Source: Cylicocyclus nassatus (lineage: Eukaryota; Nematoda; Chromadorea; Rhabditida; Strongylidae). Taken from it: DNA of 64,000 nucleotides. Both the position numbers and the translations under genes were made by a program. Where the stretch lies: assembly GCA_958299035.1 (NCBI GenBank), contig CATQJL010000001.1, forward strand, positions 83,453,071 through 83,517,070. The letters are read 5' to 3'. Under the pieces are notes generated by a model, which made no database searches, was not told the DNA's origin, and was given only the letters and a program-made list of their open reading frames with translations. Shown here one piece after another: positions 45,415 to 62,276 of this stretch; positions within the stretch are counted from its first letter, which is position 1; each line of letters starts with the position of its first letter.

Positions 45415-47534
45415 CTTATTGGATGACGAGATAAGCTTTGGGAACAGTACTTCACAGTTCACCAACAGCTACCGCAAGATTAGCGGAATAATGTCGTTGT
45501 TTACAGAACTCAGAATCTAGATAAATCAGCTTAACACCATCATTTCCTTATAAATAGAAACTCAGACAACCAAAGGGAACTTCCGCCGAACACAACATAT
45601 TTGCAGCGGTTTCAGTTATTATGTAAATTATCATAGAAGTTCAATCGCGGAAAACACGAACTTCCGCAGGAATTTGACGCCACACTGATTGAAAATGGAG
45701 TCATGCGCAGCACTTTCCATAAAGGGCTGCGGATGTTCGTTCGTTTAAAGAATGACCAGCAAACTTCCGGTCAATTGTCTGAGAATGCCTTAGTTACAAT
45801 ATGTATATGGTAGACAGTTTTTCAGTTAGAGTAAAGTATGTGCATCCTTTCACCATAGTACTGCTGCCTCCCGTATACCTAACGTCTGTTTAACACCAAA
45901 AACATCTTCCTTGTGTATGTGTTGGATCAGGTGGATAGCTCCTGTTCAGTGTTTATAAATCTAGCTAGTTGTGAAGCTATAAGTTTTTTTTACAATGAGC
46001 AATTTTACTGCATTACTTCTATGAGTTCTAGAAGAAATCAAGATTATCAGAAAAAAACTCCATGTAAGGTAACTACAAAAAACTCCATGTATGGTAACCT
46101 ACACCAAGGAGTCTAGTTTACTACTGGGAATAAGGCTAAACCTCACCTGTTGCGTGTTGGTATATCTAGTATTTTGCAAGCGCTATTATATGTCCATCAA
46201 GTCCAAGACCAGTTTTTAAAAATCTTGAAAATGCATGATATCATGGCATATAAGTTGTAGTCCTTACTATTTGCTCAGCATACTGGGCCGGTGAGTTTCG
46301 GCTGCTCACGTAATACGCCAGAAGGTTTTTCATTTTCTTTCTCTTGTCAAACCCTTTTCTGCCTCAATTTTTAGGCTCACAGTCACTTGAAACGATTTCA
46401 AGAAATGTGAAGATAATTTGATTTCTCTAAGTGGTCCAGGGCTTGGTGGAGTATCGCGTGAGCGAAGTCCAGCCCTGCTTTTGCGATCTGGCAAAGCCCT
46501 ATGATCAAATTTTGAAGAGAATGAAACCAAGAATGAGAGGATCCTGCAGCGCTTCAAATCTGGATTCATTATTCAGAATTAGGATGAACAGTCGATACTC
46601 AGACCATTATATGGTGGATGTTCACGATGGAATTCTGACTTCAGTGAAGCTAACCTATTAAAAAATTATCCTGTAAATTGCTACATCCAATCTGTGCTGG
46701 GATGACAATTTGAAGTATTCGAATCACTGTGAGATGATGAAAGTGAATACAGTAATGGTTTGAGAGCAGCCTTCACAAACGATCTTAGATCTCCGGACAA
46801 TCCATGCTGAATGATAGTTGACGTGAACATCTCAGAAAGTACGATCCAGTGGTGGATCATGCATATTTTGGTTTTTTGTCGTCTTTACGATGAATTTCTC
46901 GGGGGAAGTGTGCAGACTTTTGAACCGCTTCCTAGAAGACTAAAATTTAAAGCTTTGAGACCCATATACGGGTCATTCTAAGCTCTGGTCCAAAATAATA
47001 GTTGAAAAAGTTGCTTGTTCTATACGTGTTAAGCACTTAAACACTTGAAACAGGTTTCCTTTGTAAAAAAATGTCCTTACTCTGAAAAAAAAAAAGATCA
47101 GGTACCTTTTGCGTAGATATGAAAGTTCGGCTGATTGGAAAGTTCGGCTGATGAGCAATGTACGATTATTCAACCTTTCACTTTTAACGAATAGTTTAAT
47201 TTTATTTTTCCGGTGTATTCAGAGATCTCTCTGCAGTTGCCCAGCGCAGGCAGGGCAAATTTTATCTTAGTCTATAGAAAAGCTGGGATAGGGGCAGAAA
47301 TGCAACAGTGCACCATTGCTCGTCATAGTGTGGTTTTTTTTCTAACAGAATGAAGAGTAAAAAATCTCTTGGAAAGGTTCGCACCCTTTTCCTGGAGTCT
47401 TGCGATACAAAGAATTTCAGCGCATTTGAGCATCATTTGAAATTTCGGTGTCATTTGCTCATTCACAAGCACAACATCTGCGCAGTTTCCATGACTCATT
47501 CGTCAATTTCCATCAGCTCCAAGTGGCCGTCAAC

Positions 47535-47901
47535 ATGGTAGGGTTTTATGATTGTGAAAGGAAATCAGATAAAAAGCAGTACTTTTCATTTCCCTTTTTT
47601 TGTAATGACTACTTGAATTATGTCAGCTGGCTACTGTGTAAATTTTGACAAATGAAAAAAATCTTCAGGCAGACAAAAACATATCTCCCAAACGCACGCG
47701 TGTAAAAATCAACGTTGGAGGTACAGTTTTTGAGACCTACCTTTCTACTCTCACAAAAGTGAATGATAGTGTAAGTTGGAGCGTGTTTTCGTGTTTATCA
47801 CTATCATTTGATATTTGAAGGTGCTCTCCGCTATGATAGCCGAGGAAATGCAAAATGGGGATGAACTGTTTATAGACAGGAATCCCCTCCTTTTTGCAAA
47901 A
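47535..47901 (+). pseudogene. T1/BTB paralog 4, 5' exons only
   Basis: First exon ends ATG with donor GTAGGG (47535-47537; GTAGGT in the mirror copy), like the ATG/GTGAGT of paralog 1. Then come 47669-47770 (RVKINVGGTVFETYLSTLTK) and 47821-47901 (VLSAMIAEEMQNGDELFIDR). The third T1 exon (LDYLRDG) and everything after it are missing; the sequence passes into the block also seen at 32.1 kb. A truncated gene, so it cannot fold a complete T1 domain. Confidence 0.75.
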
Positions 47902-48648
47902 GTCAGAAAATTCATTTCGCAATCTTAGTATGAAGTTCTCAGAACTGTCCTATGACCTTTACCATATCACTGTAAGCCGGAATCTGTTTTTCTATGAACA
48001 TATGAACACCTAATAAACACATATGAACACTGTCCAGAAGACAAACTCAACAACTTAGATTACTGATATAGTTTGAAAAAACTTGAGCATCGGACTCACC
48101 ATACTCCGCCGAGCAGCTTTCGCAGTCGAATATCGTCACTGCATATTCTCAGTTAAAATGTGACTCGCGCGCCGGGACCTACATACTGAACTTGAATCCG
48201 TCACTCTATGTGGGCATGCCTAAGTCAATAGTAAGCAGTGCACGGAGATAGATTTTGTAAACTACATTTGAAATGTTTTGAAATGGAGATGAGGATGATG
48301 AATCATCCTCATCTCCATTTGTTGAGTCGAAAAGATGCGAGAGTAAGCTACTTTGGTGCGTCATAAACATGAACAACCAATTTCTACTTCCCTTTTTCAA
48401 GAATTTGACTTCAAGAGCCATTCAAGCAGCTTTCCATTCCGGCTCAACTGTTTATTAGGCATAAGGCATACCTCACGCGATTTTAGTCGTCGCGCGATTT
48501 GGCACTGCACCGACTCTCCATAGCTGGTCGTAAACGCACTTTGCTTGGGCCAGACTTGCTGTGTTTGTTACAATTTACGGAATCTACGCATCCATACATC
48601 TGAGAACTTCGCATGCTTAATCTCTAGACATCTGGCAAATCGCCAAGT

Positions 48649-48690
48649 CGCGAGGATGTGGCGATTTCGCGAAATCGCCACATCCTCGCG
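48649..48690. repeat. 42-bp perfect palindrome
   Basis: CGCGAGGATGTGGCGATTTC continues into its own complement with no spacer (centre TTTCGCGAAA). A mirror copy lies at about 50014-50055. A Harbinger-like core precedes it. Confidence 0.9.
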
Positions 48691-48779
48691 AAGAGCCTAG
48701 ATACGCGGTCCTGAGCGGTCGTGTTCTCATCACTCTCTCACTCACCTCCTTTTTTCTACCTTCTTGTCCTTTTTTTTAC

Positions 48780-49924
48780 CAATTCTTTTGCTTCCATCGT
48801 GTTTGAAGCTTCATTTCCTCGAACACAATTTCATCCCCCCGTTTCAATTATCATTTCATATCTTGACTGCTCCTCCTTCTTCATTGTCTTCTCTTTTTCT
48901 CATCCTTCAATCGATAGTTCAACATGCCGGCTCGCGGGGAGTAGATCAAGTACTCAACCTTCTGCCTCACGTATCACTAGGAAAAATGCTGTTAGTAGTA
49001 GTCTTTCTCAACCGGCAGTTCTGGAGGATAGAAACGAAAAAAAGGAGGATGATTTCGCTAACATGTCCGCCAATGAGATCGTGTCTTCCATTTTGAAATT
49101 GAACAGCAATCCTCTCATTGAGAAAATGCTTCTCGCTTTGAAAAAACAAAATTCCACCAGATGTGGAAACCGAAAAGCGCCAAAGGAGCATCGTTATCGC
49201 AGGATTACAAGAATCCGAAGCCGGTAAAACCCCTGCTGGAAAGGGAGGGATGAGCTTGAAAAAGGCGTGGCCGACATCCTTGACGTTTTAAGTGTGGACT
49301 GCTGGCCCACCGAGATTTATAGGATGGGTAAATATGAGGGAACGAGACCACGTCTCGTCAAAGTCGTCTTCCCATCCCGCACTCATTGGGTCCAAGCCCT
49401 TTCGAATGCCCACGTTCTGAGACGGTCGGGGTTCCCTAATATTTTCATACGTAAAAAGTATGACCCCGTCAGAACGAGCTCAAGAGTTTGAGCTTAGAAA
49501 GCAGGCACGAGAAAGAAATAAGGGCAAACCCGTTAGAGAGTGGGTTGTTTATAAGAGTGAGCTGCGGCACACCTCCGAACTCCCTCACCGACATCTTCCG
49601 GAAAACGCCTAAGCCGGCACGGTCTATCAGCTCGGATTCTTCGATGTTTCCTCTTTAACGCCCGTAGTCTAGTTAATAAGATATATTTGTTACACGCATT
49701 TTTAGCCTATTATTTTCCGGACATTTTATGTGTTACTGAAACTTGGTTTAATCTTAACATCACGGATTCTGAAATCATATCGGATATGCCTTATTCTTTC
49801 TACCGTATAGACAGGACGCGCAGCAAAGGTGGAGGTGTCTGCATTTTTGTCAAGGAGGAGTATGCGGTGGAGAAAATCACTTTTGCTAATGAGCTTAAAT
49901 CCGATATTCTTTGTGTTGACATTT
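48780..49924 (+). mobile_element. CR1/L2-type non-LTR retrotransposon fragment (palindrome spacer)
   Basis: Reads as the end of an ORF1-like protein (EKRQRSIVIAGLQESEAG; TEIYRMGKYEGTRPRLVKVV; then FIRKK and FELRKQARERNKG) followed by the start of an endonuclease (LFNARSLVNK; FPDILCVTETWFN; YRIDRTRSKGGGVCIFVKEE). Several frame changes occur, and the fragment stops near 49929, where the right palindrome arm starts. So it is a decayed, 3'-truncated element occupying exactly the single-copy spacer of the palindrome. Confidence 0.75.
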
Positions 49925-52900
49925 GGTAAAAAAAAGGACAAGAAGGTAGAAAAAAGGAGGTGAGTGAGAGAGTGATGAGAACACGACCGCTCAGGACCGC
50001 GTATCTAGGCTCTTCGCGAGGATGTGGCGATTTCGCGAAATCGCCACATCCTCGCGACTTGGCGATTTGCCAGATGTCTAGAGATTAAGCATGCGAAGTT
50101 CTCAGATGTATGGATGCGTAGATTCCGTAAATTGTAACAAACACAGCAAGTCTGGCCCAAGCAAAGTGCGTTTACGACCAGCTATGGAGAGTCGGTGCAG
50201 TGCCAAATCGCGCGACGACTAAAATCGCGTGAGGTATGCCTTATGCCTAATAAACAGTTGAGCCGGAATGGAAAGCTGCTTGAATGGCTCTTGAAGTCAA
50301 ATTCTTGAAAAAGGGAAGTAGAAATTGGTTGTTCATGTTTATGACGCACCAAAGTAGCTTACTCTCGCATCTTTTCGACTCAACAAATGGAGATGAGGAT
50401 GATTCATCATCCTCATCTCCATTTCAAACATTTCAAATGTAGTTTACAAAATCTATCTCCGTGCACTGCTTACTATTGACTTAGGCATGCCCACATAGAG
50501 TGACGGATTCAAGTTCAGTATGTAGGTCCCGGCGCGCGAGTCACATTTTAACTGAGAATATGCAGTGACGATATTCGACTGCGAAAGCTGCTCGGCGGAG
50601 TATGGTGAGTCCGATGCTCAAGTTTTTTCAAACTATATCAGTAATCTAAGTTGTTGAGTTTGTCTTCTGGACAGTGTTCATATGTGTTTATTAGGTGTTC
50701 ATATGTTCATAGAAAAACAGATTCCGGCTTACAGTGATATGGTAAAGGTCATAGGACAGTTCTGAGAACTTCATACTAAGATTGCGAAATGAATTTTCTG
50801 ACTTTTGCAAAAAGGAGGGGATTCCTGTCTATAAACAGTTCATCCCCATTTTGCATTTCCTCGGCTATCATAGCGGAGAGCACCTTCAAATATCAAATGA
50901 TAGTGATAAACACGAAAACACGCTCCAACTTACACTATCATTCACTTTTGTGAGAGTAGAAAGGTAGGTCTCAAAAACTGTACCTCCAACGTTGATTTTT
51001 ACACGCGTGCGTTTGGGAGATATGTTTTTGTCTGCCTGAAGATTTTTTTCATTTGTCAAAATTTACACAGTAGCCAGCTGACATAATTCAAGTAGTCATT
51101 ACAAAAAAAGGGAAATGAAAAGTACTGCTTTTTATCTGATTTCCTTTCACAATCATAAAACCTACCATGTTGACGGCCACTTGGAGCTGATGGAAATTGA
51201 CGAATGAGTCATGGAAACTGCGCAGATGTTGTGCTTGTGAATGAGCAAATGACACCGAAATTTCAAATGATGCTCAAATGCGCTGAAATTCTTTGTATCG
51301 CAAGACTCCAGGAAAAGGGTGCGAACCTTTCCAAGAGATTTTTTACTCTTCATTCTGTTAGAAAAAAACCACACTATGACGAGCAATGGTGCACTGTTGC
51401 ATTTCTGCCCCTATCCCAGCTTTTCTATAGACTAAGATAAAATTTGCCCTGCCTGCGCTGGGCAACTGCAGAGAGATCTCTGAATACACCGGAAAAATAA
51501 AATTAAACTATTCGTTAAAAGTGAAAGGTTGAATAATCGTACATTGCTCATCAGCCGAACTTTCCAATCAGCCGAACTTTCATATCTACGCAAAAGGTAC
51601 CTGATCTTTTTTTTTTTCAGAGTAAGGACATTTTTTTACAAAGGAAACCTGTTTCAAGTGTTTAAGTGCTTAACACGTATAGAACAAGCAACTTTTTCAA
51701 CTATTATTTTGGACCAGAGCTTAGAATGACCCGTATATGGGTCTCAAAGCTTTAAATTTTAGTCTTCTAGGAAGCGGTTCAAAAGTCTGCACACTTCCCC
51801 CGAGAAATTCATCGTAAAGACGACAAAAAACCAAAATATGCATGATCCACCACTGGATCGTACTTTCTGAGATGTTCACGTCAACTATCATTCAGCATGG
51901 ATTGTCCGGAGATCTAAGATCGTTTGTGAAGGCTGCTCTCAAACCATTACTGTATTCACTTTCATCATCTCACAGTGATTCGAATACTTCAAATTGTCAT
52001 CCCAGCACAGATTGGATGTAGCAATTTACAGGATAATTTTTTAATAGGTTAGCTTCACTGAAGTCAGAATTCCATCGTGAACATCCACCATATAATGGTC
52101 TGAGTATCGACTGTTCATCCTAATTCTGAATAATGAATCCAGATTTGAAGCGCTGCAGGATCCTCTCATTCTTGGTTTCATTCTCTTCAAAATTTGATCA
52201 TAGGGCTTTGCCAGATCGCAAAAGCAGGGCTGGACTTCGCTCACGCGATACTCCACCAAGCCCTGGACCACTTAGAGAAATCAAATTATCTTCACATTTC
52301 TTGAAATCGTTTCAAGTGACTGTGAGCCTAAAATTGAGGCAGAAAAGGGTTTGACAAGAGAAAGAAAATGAAAAACCTTCTGGCGTATTACGTGAGCAGC
52401 CGAAACTCACCGGCCCAGTATGCTGAGCAAATAGTAAGGACTACAACTTATATGCCATGATATCATGCATTTTCAAGATTTTTAAAAACTGGTCTTGGAC
52501 TTGATGGACATATAATAGCGCTTGCAAAATACTAGATATACCAACACGCAACAGGTGAGGTTTAGCCTTATTCCCAGTAGTAAACTAGACTCCTTGGTGT
52601 AGGTTACCATACATGGAGTTTTTTGTAGTTACCTTACATGGAGTTTTTTTCTGATAATCTTGATTTCTTCTAGAACTCATAGAAGTAATGCAGTAAAATT
52701 GCTCATTGTAAAAAAAACTTATAGCTTCACAACTAGCTAGATTTATAAACACTGAACAGGAGCTATCCACCTGATCCAACACATACACAAGGAAGATGTT
52801 TTTGGTGTTAAACAGACGTTAGGTATACGGGAGGCAGCAGTACTATGGTGAAAGGATGCACATACTTTACTCTAACTGAAAAACTGTCTACCATATACAT

Positions 52901-53289
52901 ATTGTAACTAAGGCATTCTCAGACAATTGACCGGAAGTTTGCTGGTCATTCTTTAAACGAACGAACATCCGCAGCCCTTTATGGAAAGTGCTGCGCATGA
53001 CTCCATTTTCAATCAGTGTGGCGTCAAATTCCTGCGGAAGTTCGTGTTTTCCGCGATTGAACTTCTATGATAATTTACATAATAACTGAAACCGCTGCAA
53101 ATATGTTGTGTTCGGCGGAAGTTCCCTTTGGTTGTCTGAGTTTCTATTTATAAGGAAATGATGGTGTTAAGCTGATTTATCTAGATTCTGAGTTCTGTAA
53201 ACAACGACATTATTCCGCTAATCTTGCGGTAGCTGTTGGTGAACTGTGAAGTACTGTTCCCAAAGCTTATCTCGTCATCCTGAAGTATC
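49925..53289 (-). repeat. Palindrome arm B' (right)
   Basis: Mirror image of the left arm, axis near 49352. Homology to the copy at 18.05-18.94 kb continues beyond 53289 to about 53515, showing that the left arm is cut short only by the gap. Confidence 0.93.
50803..51168 (-). pseudogene. Mirror copy of T1/BTB paralog 4
   Basis: ATG at 51166-51168, exons 50934-51035 and 50803-50883, identical in sequence to the copy at 47.5-47.9 kb. Truncated at the same place, so the truncation predates the inverted duplication. On this strand the C-terminal family exons at 53.5-53.8 kb lie upstream of it, as expected for neighbouring genes in a tandem array. Confidence 0.75.
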
Positions 53290-53527
53290 TTTATTGGGTA
53301 GAGATTTAGAGCTCAGTAATCAGCGTATACTGTAATACGAAGCCAAATTGCTGGTGATGAGACAACAATGGTCCACAAATCTATTGCAATGTTGCCAGTC
53401 GAAGTGAGGACTGTGGAAAATGCGTCCACCATCCATTGTCCCATTTTACCGTACAGCACAACCTTGATTTTACCTACAACATTTCCAAATTGATAACTGC
53501 TGAATGTCCGTCGTTTTCCTGCATTAC

Positions 53528-53845
53528 CTCCGTTACGATGCCTTTCATGAACTGCATTTCATGCTTCACAAACACATAATATTCCATGACTGATAAAATG
53601 GCGAGATCATGGTTAGCTCTCAAACACACACTACTTTCCACTTTGGATCCACAAATCTCGCAGTTGTCAAATCCCCTTTTGCTACGACCACGTCTGTTGG
53701 AGTCGTAGCTTAAAGAGAGACTGCTATGTAGTTACCCGTTGTCTCATTTGGAGTGAGCCCGACTAGAGCGGCTCCGGCCTCGCGCATCCGCCTCGCTTGA
53801 GCTTGCATCGCTTTCGTTAACGTGTTTTCAAAGCAATTTCCACGT
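53528..53845 (-). pseudogene. T1-CxxC family 3' exons, minus-strand remnant
   Basis: The exon at 53528-53708 reads SKRGFDNCEICGSKVESSVC then YYVFVKHEMQFMKGIVTE and ends at a GTAATG donor, aligning with the CMAC...HMPFMRGEVAE exon of paralog 2. An upstream exon at 53736-53845 reads ENTLTKAMQAQARRMREAGA then LVGLTPNETT. The donor/acceptor phases of the two differ by one base, so either the boundary is wrong or the frame is lost. No T1 exons were found upstream. Confidence 0.6.
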
Positions 53846-53852
53846 CTGAGTA

Positions 53853-54207
53853 ATGACTAGAATTCGAGCCTGTTCACACTCAAGCGCGGGGAAAATGACC
53901 ACTTGTCAAGTTTTCGAATGCGGCGCACAATTCAGGCGACAGCTCGGGATCCGAGCCGGTCGAGTCGGGCTCATGACAAATGAGACAAAGAATATGAATG
54001 TGAAGCTGATTACAACACAAGATGAAATACACTCTGTTTCAAATAGACTTCAACGTAAGTCTGCTTCGCAACGCACCAGTAGTCTGTATCATATGTGGAA
54101 AGACATTTGCTGTGTCCTTCACTCCAATCTGTTGGCAGAATGCCAGTTCTAAGCGGACGTCGATGCCGTTTGAAGGCCCTTACGAAGCAGGCGCGAGCTT
54201 CACATAA
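53853..54207 (+). pseudogene. T1-CxxC family 3' end, plus-strand remnant
   Basis: Divergent neighbour of the minus-strand remnant. It reads FRRQLGIRAGRVGLMTNETK and NVKLITTQDEIHSV, then after a possible 25-base GT...AG intron (54055-54079) LVCIICGKTFAVSFTPIC, ending in TAA at 54205-54207. The first part is a paralog of the minus-strand REAGAALVGLTPNETT exon. The second aligns with VKLVFTANIDTELF and CRSCGLRLPVC of paralog 2. Without removing the 25 bases the CxxC frame is lost. No T1 domain upstream. Confidence 0.55.
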
Positions 54208-54430
54208 AATAATCGAATCTACGTTCTATTTCCGGTTGGAGCAGGCGGTATGCTATATTACCTAGTTGACCCAAATGAAAATCGCGGATCTCGTTTGAAT
54301 TTCGTTCAAGGTTATTTTGCCTGCTGAGAATACATATTTATTTCAAATGTTGTTGTCTGGTAGAGATACGGTAGGGTTACAATACCTGCTCAGGCAAAAA
54401 TCAGTGACTAGCCAAACGAATTAAGCTTAT

Positions 54431-59478
<5,048 letters not shown>

Positions 59479-59576
59479 AGGGGCTTCCTGGAACAAATGG
59501 AATGAGTCTGTGTAAAAATAAAGCGAAGAGAAAATGGACGAGCGCAAGAACACACATTTTGTCGCATACGCAGAAC

Positions 59577-60937
59577 AGAAAAGCGCTCATTCTTCAACCC
59601 CGCTTTGAGCTCGAAGTTCTGCTGATCAAGAAAAAGAAGCGGGGTAGAGGAATAAGGCCAAAATGAAAGAAATCTGGAAGAAAAACCGTTGAAAACGGTC
59701 AAATTTCTCCAACTCGCGCCGTTCAAAACGCGTGCGGGGCGGCTGCAGCGCATGCAGCACAGTTGCAGTTCCCGCACAGTTCTCAGCACAGTGCGGGAAC
59801 ATTGCGGGACTGTGCGGGAACAGTTCCGGAACATGGGAATAAGTATGAACCTAGCCTTAGGAGCTGAACTGGTCTGATGGATTACATTTCGTCATCGGTC
59901 GATATCGGCTTATCGATTTTTTGTAAACTTTGAGTTACAGGTGTAAGAGTTGGCACAAGGGGTAAGCAGCAGTATGCGGCATAAATCAGCAATTAACATG
60001 TGTATATAAACATAATATCTGCAATCAGAAGTCATCTGTAACCATTCGCGGCGATATTTGGCCAAAATGCGATCTTAAAATTTCGAACGATTTTCATGCG
60101 GACGTGAGTTCGTCAGCTCACAGTTCGGCGACCAATATAGGTAAAGGCCTAGTTCAAGCATGCTCTAAGAGCACTGCCTCTATTAATTTCAAATTACAAA
60201 AAGGAGCAGGTAAGTTATCCAACAGACACGCGCAAAGGGCAGACAAACTTAGGAACTTGCGTAGTATCGCAGCATTCCTCTCAGCATAACTCTGCCAAAA
60301 GAACTTCTGCTGCACAGAGGGCACTATTTCTGTAATCAGCGAGTCCGAAAACCTCTATGGGTGAAGTTTCCGCTCAATCCAAGATCATCAATATTTTAGC
60401 CAAAACCGGTCGGCGAGCTTCACCAGCTTAGAACGAGAAAAAATGAAAGGTTCTGGATTCCTTGGAAAACTTGCGCATAGAGGTTATCTAACCTGCTGAT
60501 CACGAAAAACACACCTGCTTTGCAAATTAGCGTCTTACTGTAGGGTTACGGTAACGAAAATTTGAGAGACATCGATTTTTTCAAAATTAAACGGCCTATC
60601 TTTCCCTATGGAAAGGGAATCCTTCGCTACTCACTAATACATGATAATCTACGGGGACAGCACTACTGACCCATGTTTACTTGATTCGTCCATGTGTGTT
60701 CTTCGCTGAGTTACACCACTACGAATACCCATCCTCACACAAAAATCGACCAGATTGAAAACAGAATAGTACGAGAGTGCAATACATCAGAAGATTCTTC
60801 TTGACGAGCTGAGCATCATGCTTTCTTCGGATTTGTATTTTATGCAATTTGAAGGAAGTTATGAAGAAAAAACGAAAAAAACGCGAATCGTCAGTTTTTG
60901 CGTTTTCTGTCGAATAGTTAGTGTGGGTACTGTATAT
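59577..60937 (-). repeat. Inverted partial copy of segment A
   Basis: Reverse complement of about 57550-58905, with a spacer of about 0.67 kb. The two arms differ at several positions near the GGGAACTGTGCGGGAAC block, so this fold-back is older or less homogenised than the B palindrome. Confidence 0.88.
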
Positions 60938-61035
60938 CCTCAGCCTGATTTTACAACGTTTTCATAGAGCTTATGTGAAGATAAACGACTTTCTTTCCTT
61001 CTCCCAAGTGGCAATTAACCCTAGACCTTTATGAC

Positions 61036-61043
61036 TATATAAA
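61036..61043 (+). promoter_or_regulatory. Candidate TATA box of paralog 5
   Basis: TATATAAA lies 58 bases upstream of the proposed start codon, in the unique sequence that begins right after the inverted segment. Confidence 0.35.
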
Positions 61044-61100
61044 CTTGTTGACCGGTCAAGCTCGTTTTGACATTGCGTGTAAAGCAGTTCTTAGTTTTCT

Positions 61101-61917
61101 ATGTCGCAGGTGAATGATGGTAGAGTGTTCTTTTTGTTCTCCTTAGTAACCTAAAAATGGGTTTCTGTGGGTTTCCACGCCTTTCAAACACCATTTTTAT
61201 AATCACTGCGTCAAAGACAGGAGACAAAAACATGGAGATTGAGAACTTAGATTGCAAATGATTTGAATAAAAGCCGTCTGTTGCAGCAGATCGCACCCTG
61301 AACATAAGGAGAATAGTGGTCACAATGCAGGTACATGCATTTGATTCACCTGAATTGTAAGATAGCTTGTGATGTTCGTAGTTTTAGGCAAGCGCAGATG
61401 AACAATCAAAGCGCGTTGGACGAGTGAAAATCAATGTGGGTGGCACTACCTTTGAAACGACGGTCTCCACACTGACAAGACTGGATAATACCGTAATCCT
61501 TCTGCTTTTCTCCTGCTTTAACATCTAAATGCGACCAATTTTCTAAGGTGCTCTCCACTATGGTAGCGGATCGCTGGCAAAACCAAGAAGAGTTGTTTGT
61601 GGATCGAAGTCCAACATACTTTGAAAAAGTGCTCTCTAAAGATATTCTCTATGAAGACAAAACATGATTTCCCTATTTGAGATTTGGACTACCTGAGAGA
61701 TGGGGAAAGTTTTGCTCTTCCTGCAGATTTTGATGTTCGAGAAAGTCTTCGAAGGGAAGCTGAGGTGAGAATTGCAGTCTAACTGAATCTCTAGGCAAAT
61801 TTGCAGTTCTATAATCTGACTGAGCTCGCCAAGATGTGCCTAGCTGGTTTGCATGTGAACGACTGGGTGCAGTGGAAAGAAGAGGCTGTTGAAGCATACT
61901 GGGTTTATTGTGCTTAG
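61101..61917 (+). pseudogene. T1/BTB family paralog 5 (one-base frame loss)
   Basis: First exon MSQ (61101-61109) ends at GTGAAT; then 61388-61492 (GRVKINVGGTTFETTVSTLT), 61548-61628 (VLSTMVADRWQNQEELFVDR), 61682-61764 (LDYLRDGESFALPADFDVRE) and 61807-61917 (FYNLTELAKMC, VQWKEEAVEAYWVYCA). All introns sit where they do in paralogs 1-3. The fourth exon is 83 instead of 84 bases: it starts ATTTGGAC where the family has AT(A/T)TTGGAC or equivalent, so one T of a T-run is missing and the frame is lost. That could be a sequencing homopolymer error. The apparent TAG at the end overlaps a GTGAGT donor, so further exons may lie beyond the window. Confidence 0.7.
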
Positions 61918-62015
61918 TGAGTTTGCCGGAATGGCTCTACTCCACCTACAACTCAAAAAATGAAAGTGTATTTTGCTGAAACATATCTGGAGTTGCACCT
62001 TGGTCACAAAAATCA

Positions 62016-62170
62016 GGGGCGGTATGCATCAATCTCCCGTTTTGAAAGCGGGCGATCATTTTCAATAGAAAGTGATCGGCCGGCCGGGTTGGGCACCCAA
62101 CCCGTGTTGTATGATTTCTACTGAAAATGATCGCCCGCTTTTAAAACGGGAGATTGATGCATACCGCCCC
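62016..62170. mobile_element. 155-bp palindromic MITE
   Basis: The ends GGGGCGGTATGCATCAATCT and their complement extend inward about 55 bp each, around a GGGTTGGGCACCCAACCC core. No clear target duplication. It lies in the intron or flank just after paralog 5. Confidence 0.75.
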
Positions 62171-62276
62171 AGATCATTCTGCACAGTAAATCATCTGGTG
62201 GAGTGACGATAGGATTACCGTGGGGTAATGGATTAAAGTATACACTTAATTTATAACTGAACTAGCTGGCTTACCC

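Larger units (their letters stand above)
45415..48779 (+). repeat. Palindrome arm B (left)
   Basis: Reverse-complementary to 49925-53289 with only a few indels over 3.4 kb (positions sum to about 98704). It contains the 5' exons of T1 paralog 4, a block related to the RTE insertion site, and a 42-bp perfect palindrome. It is cut on its left by the gap, so the true arm may be longer. Confidence 0.93.

Noticed and set aside
48721..49227. 168-codon open frame starting MFSSLSHSPP
   Set aside because: Its first half is palindrome-arm sequence and only the later part overlaps the ORF1-like retrotransposon fragment; the start is not a gene start.
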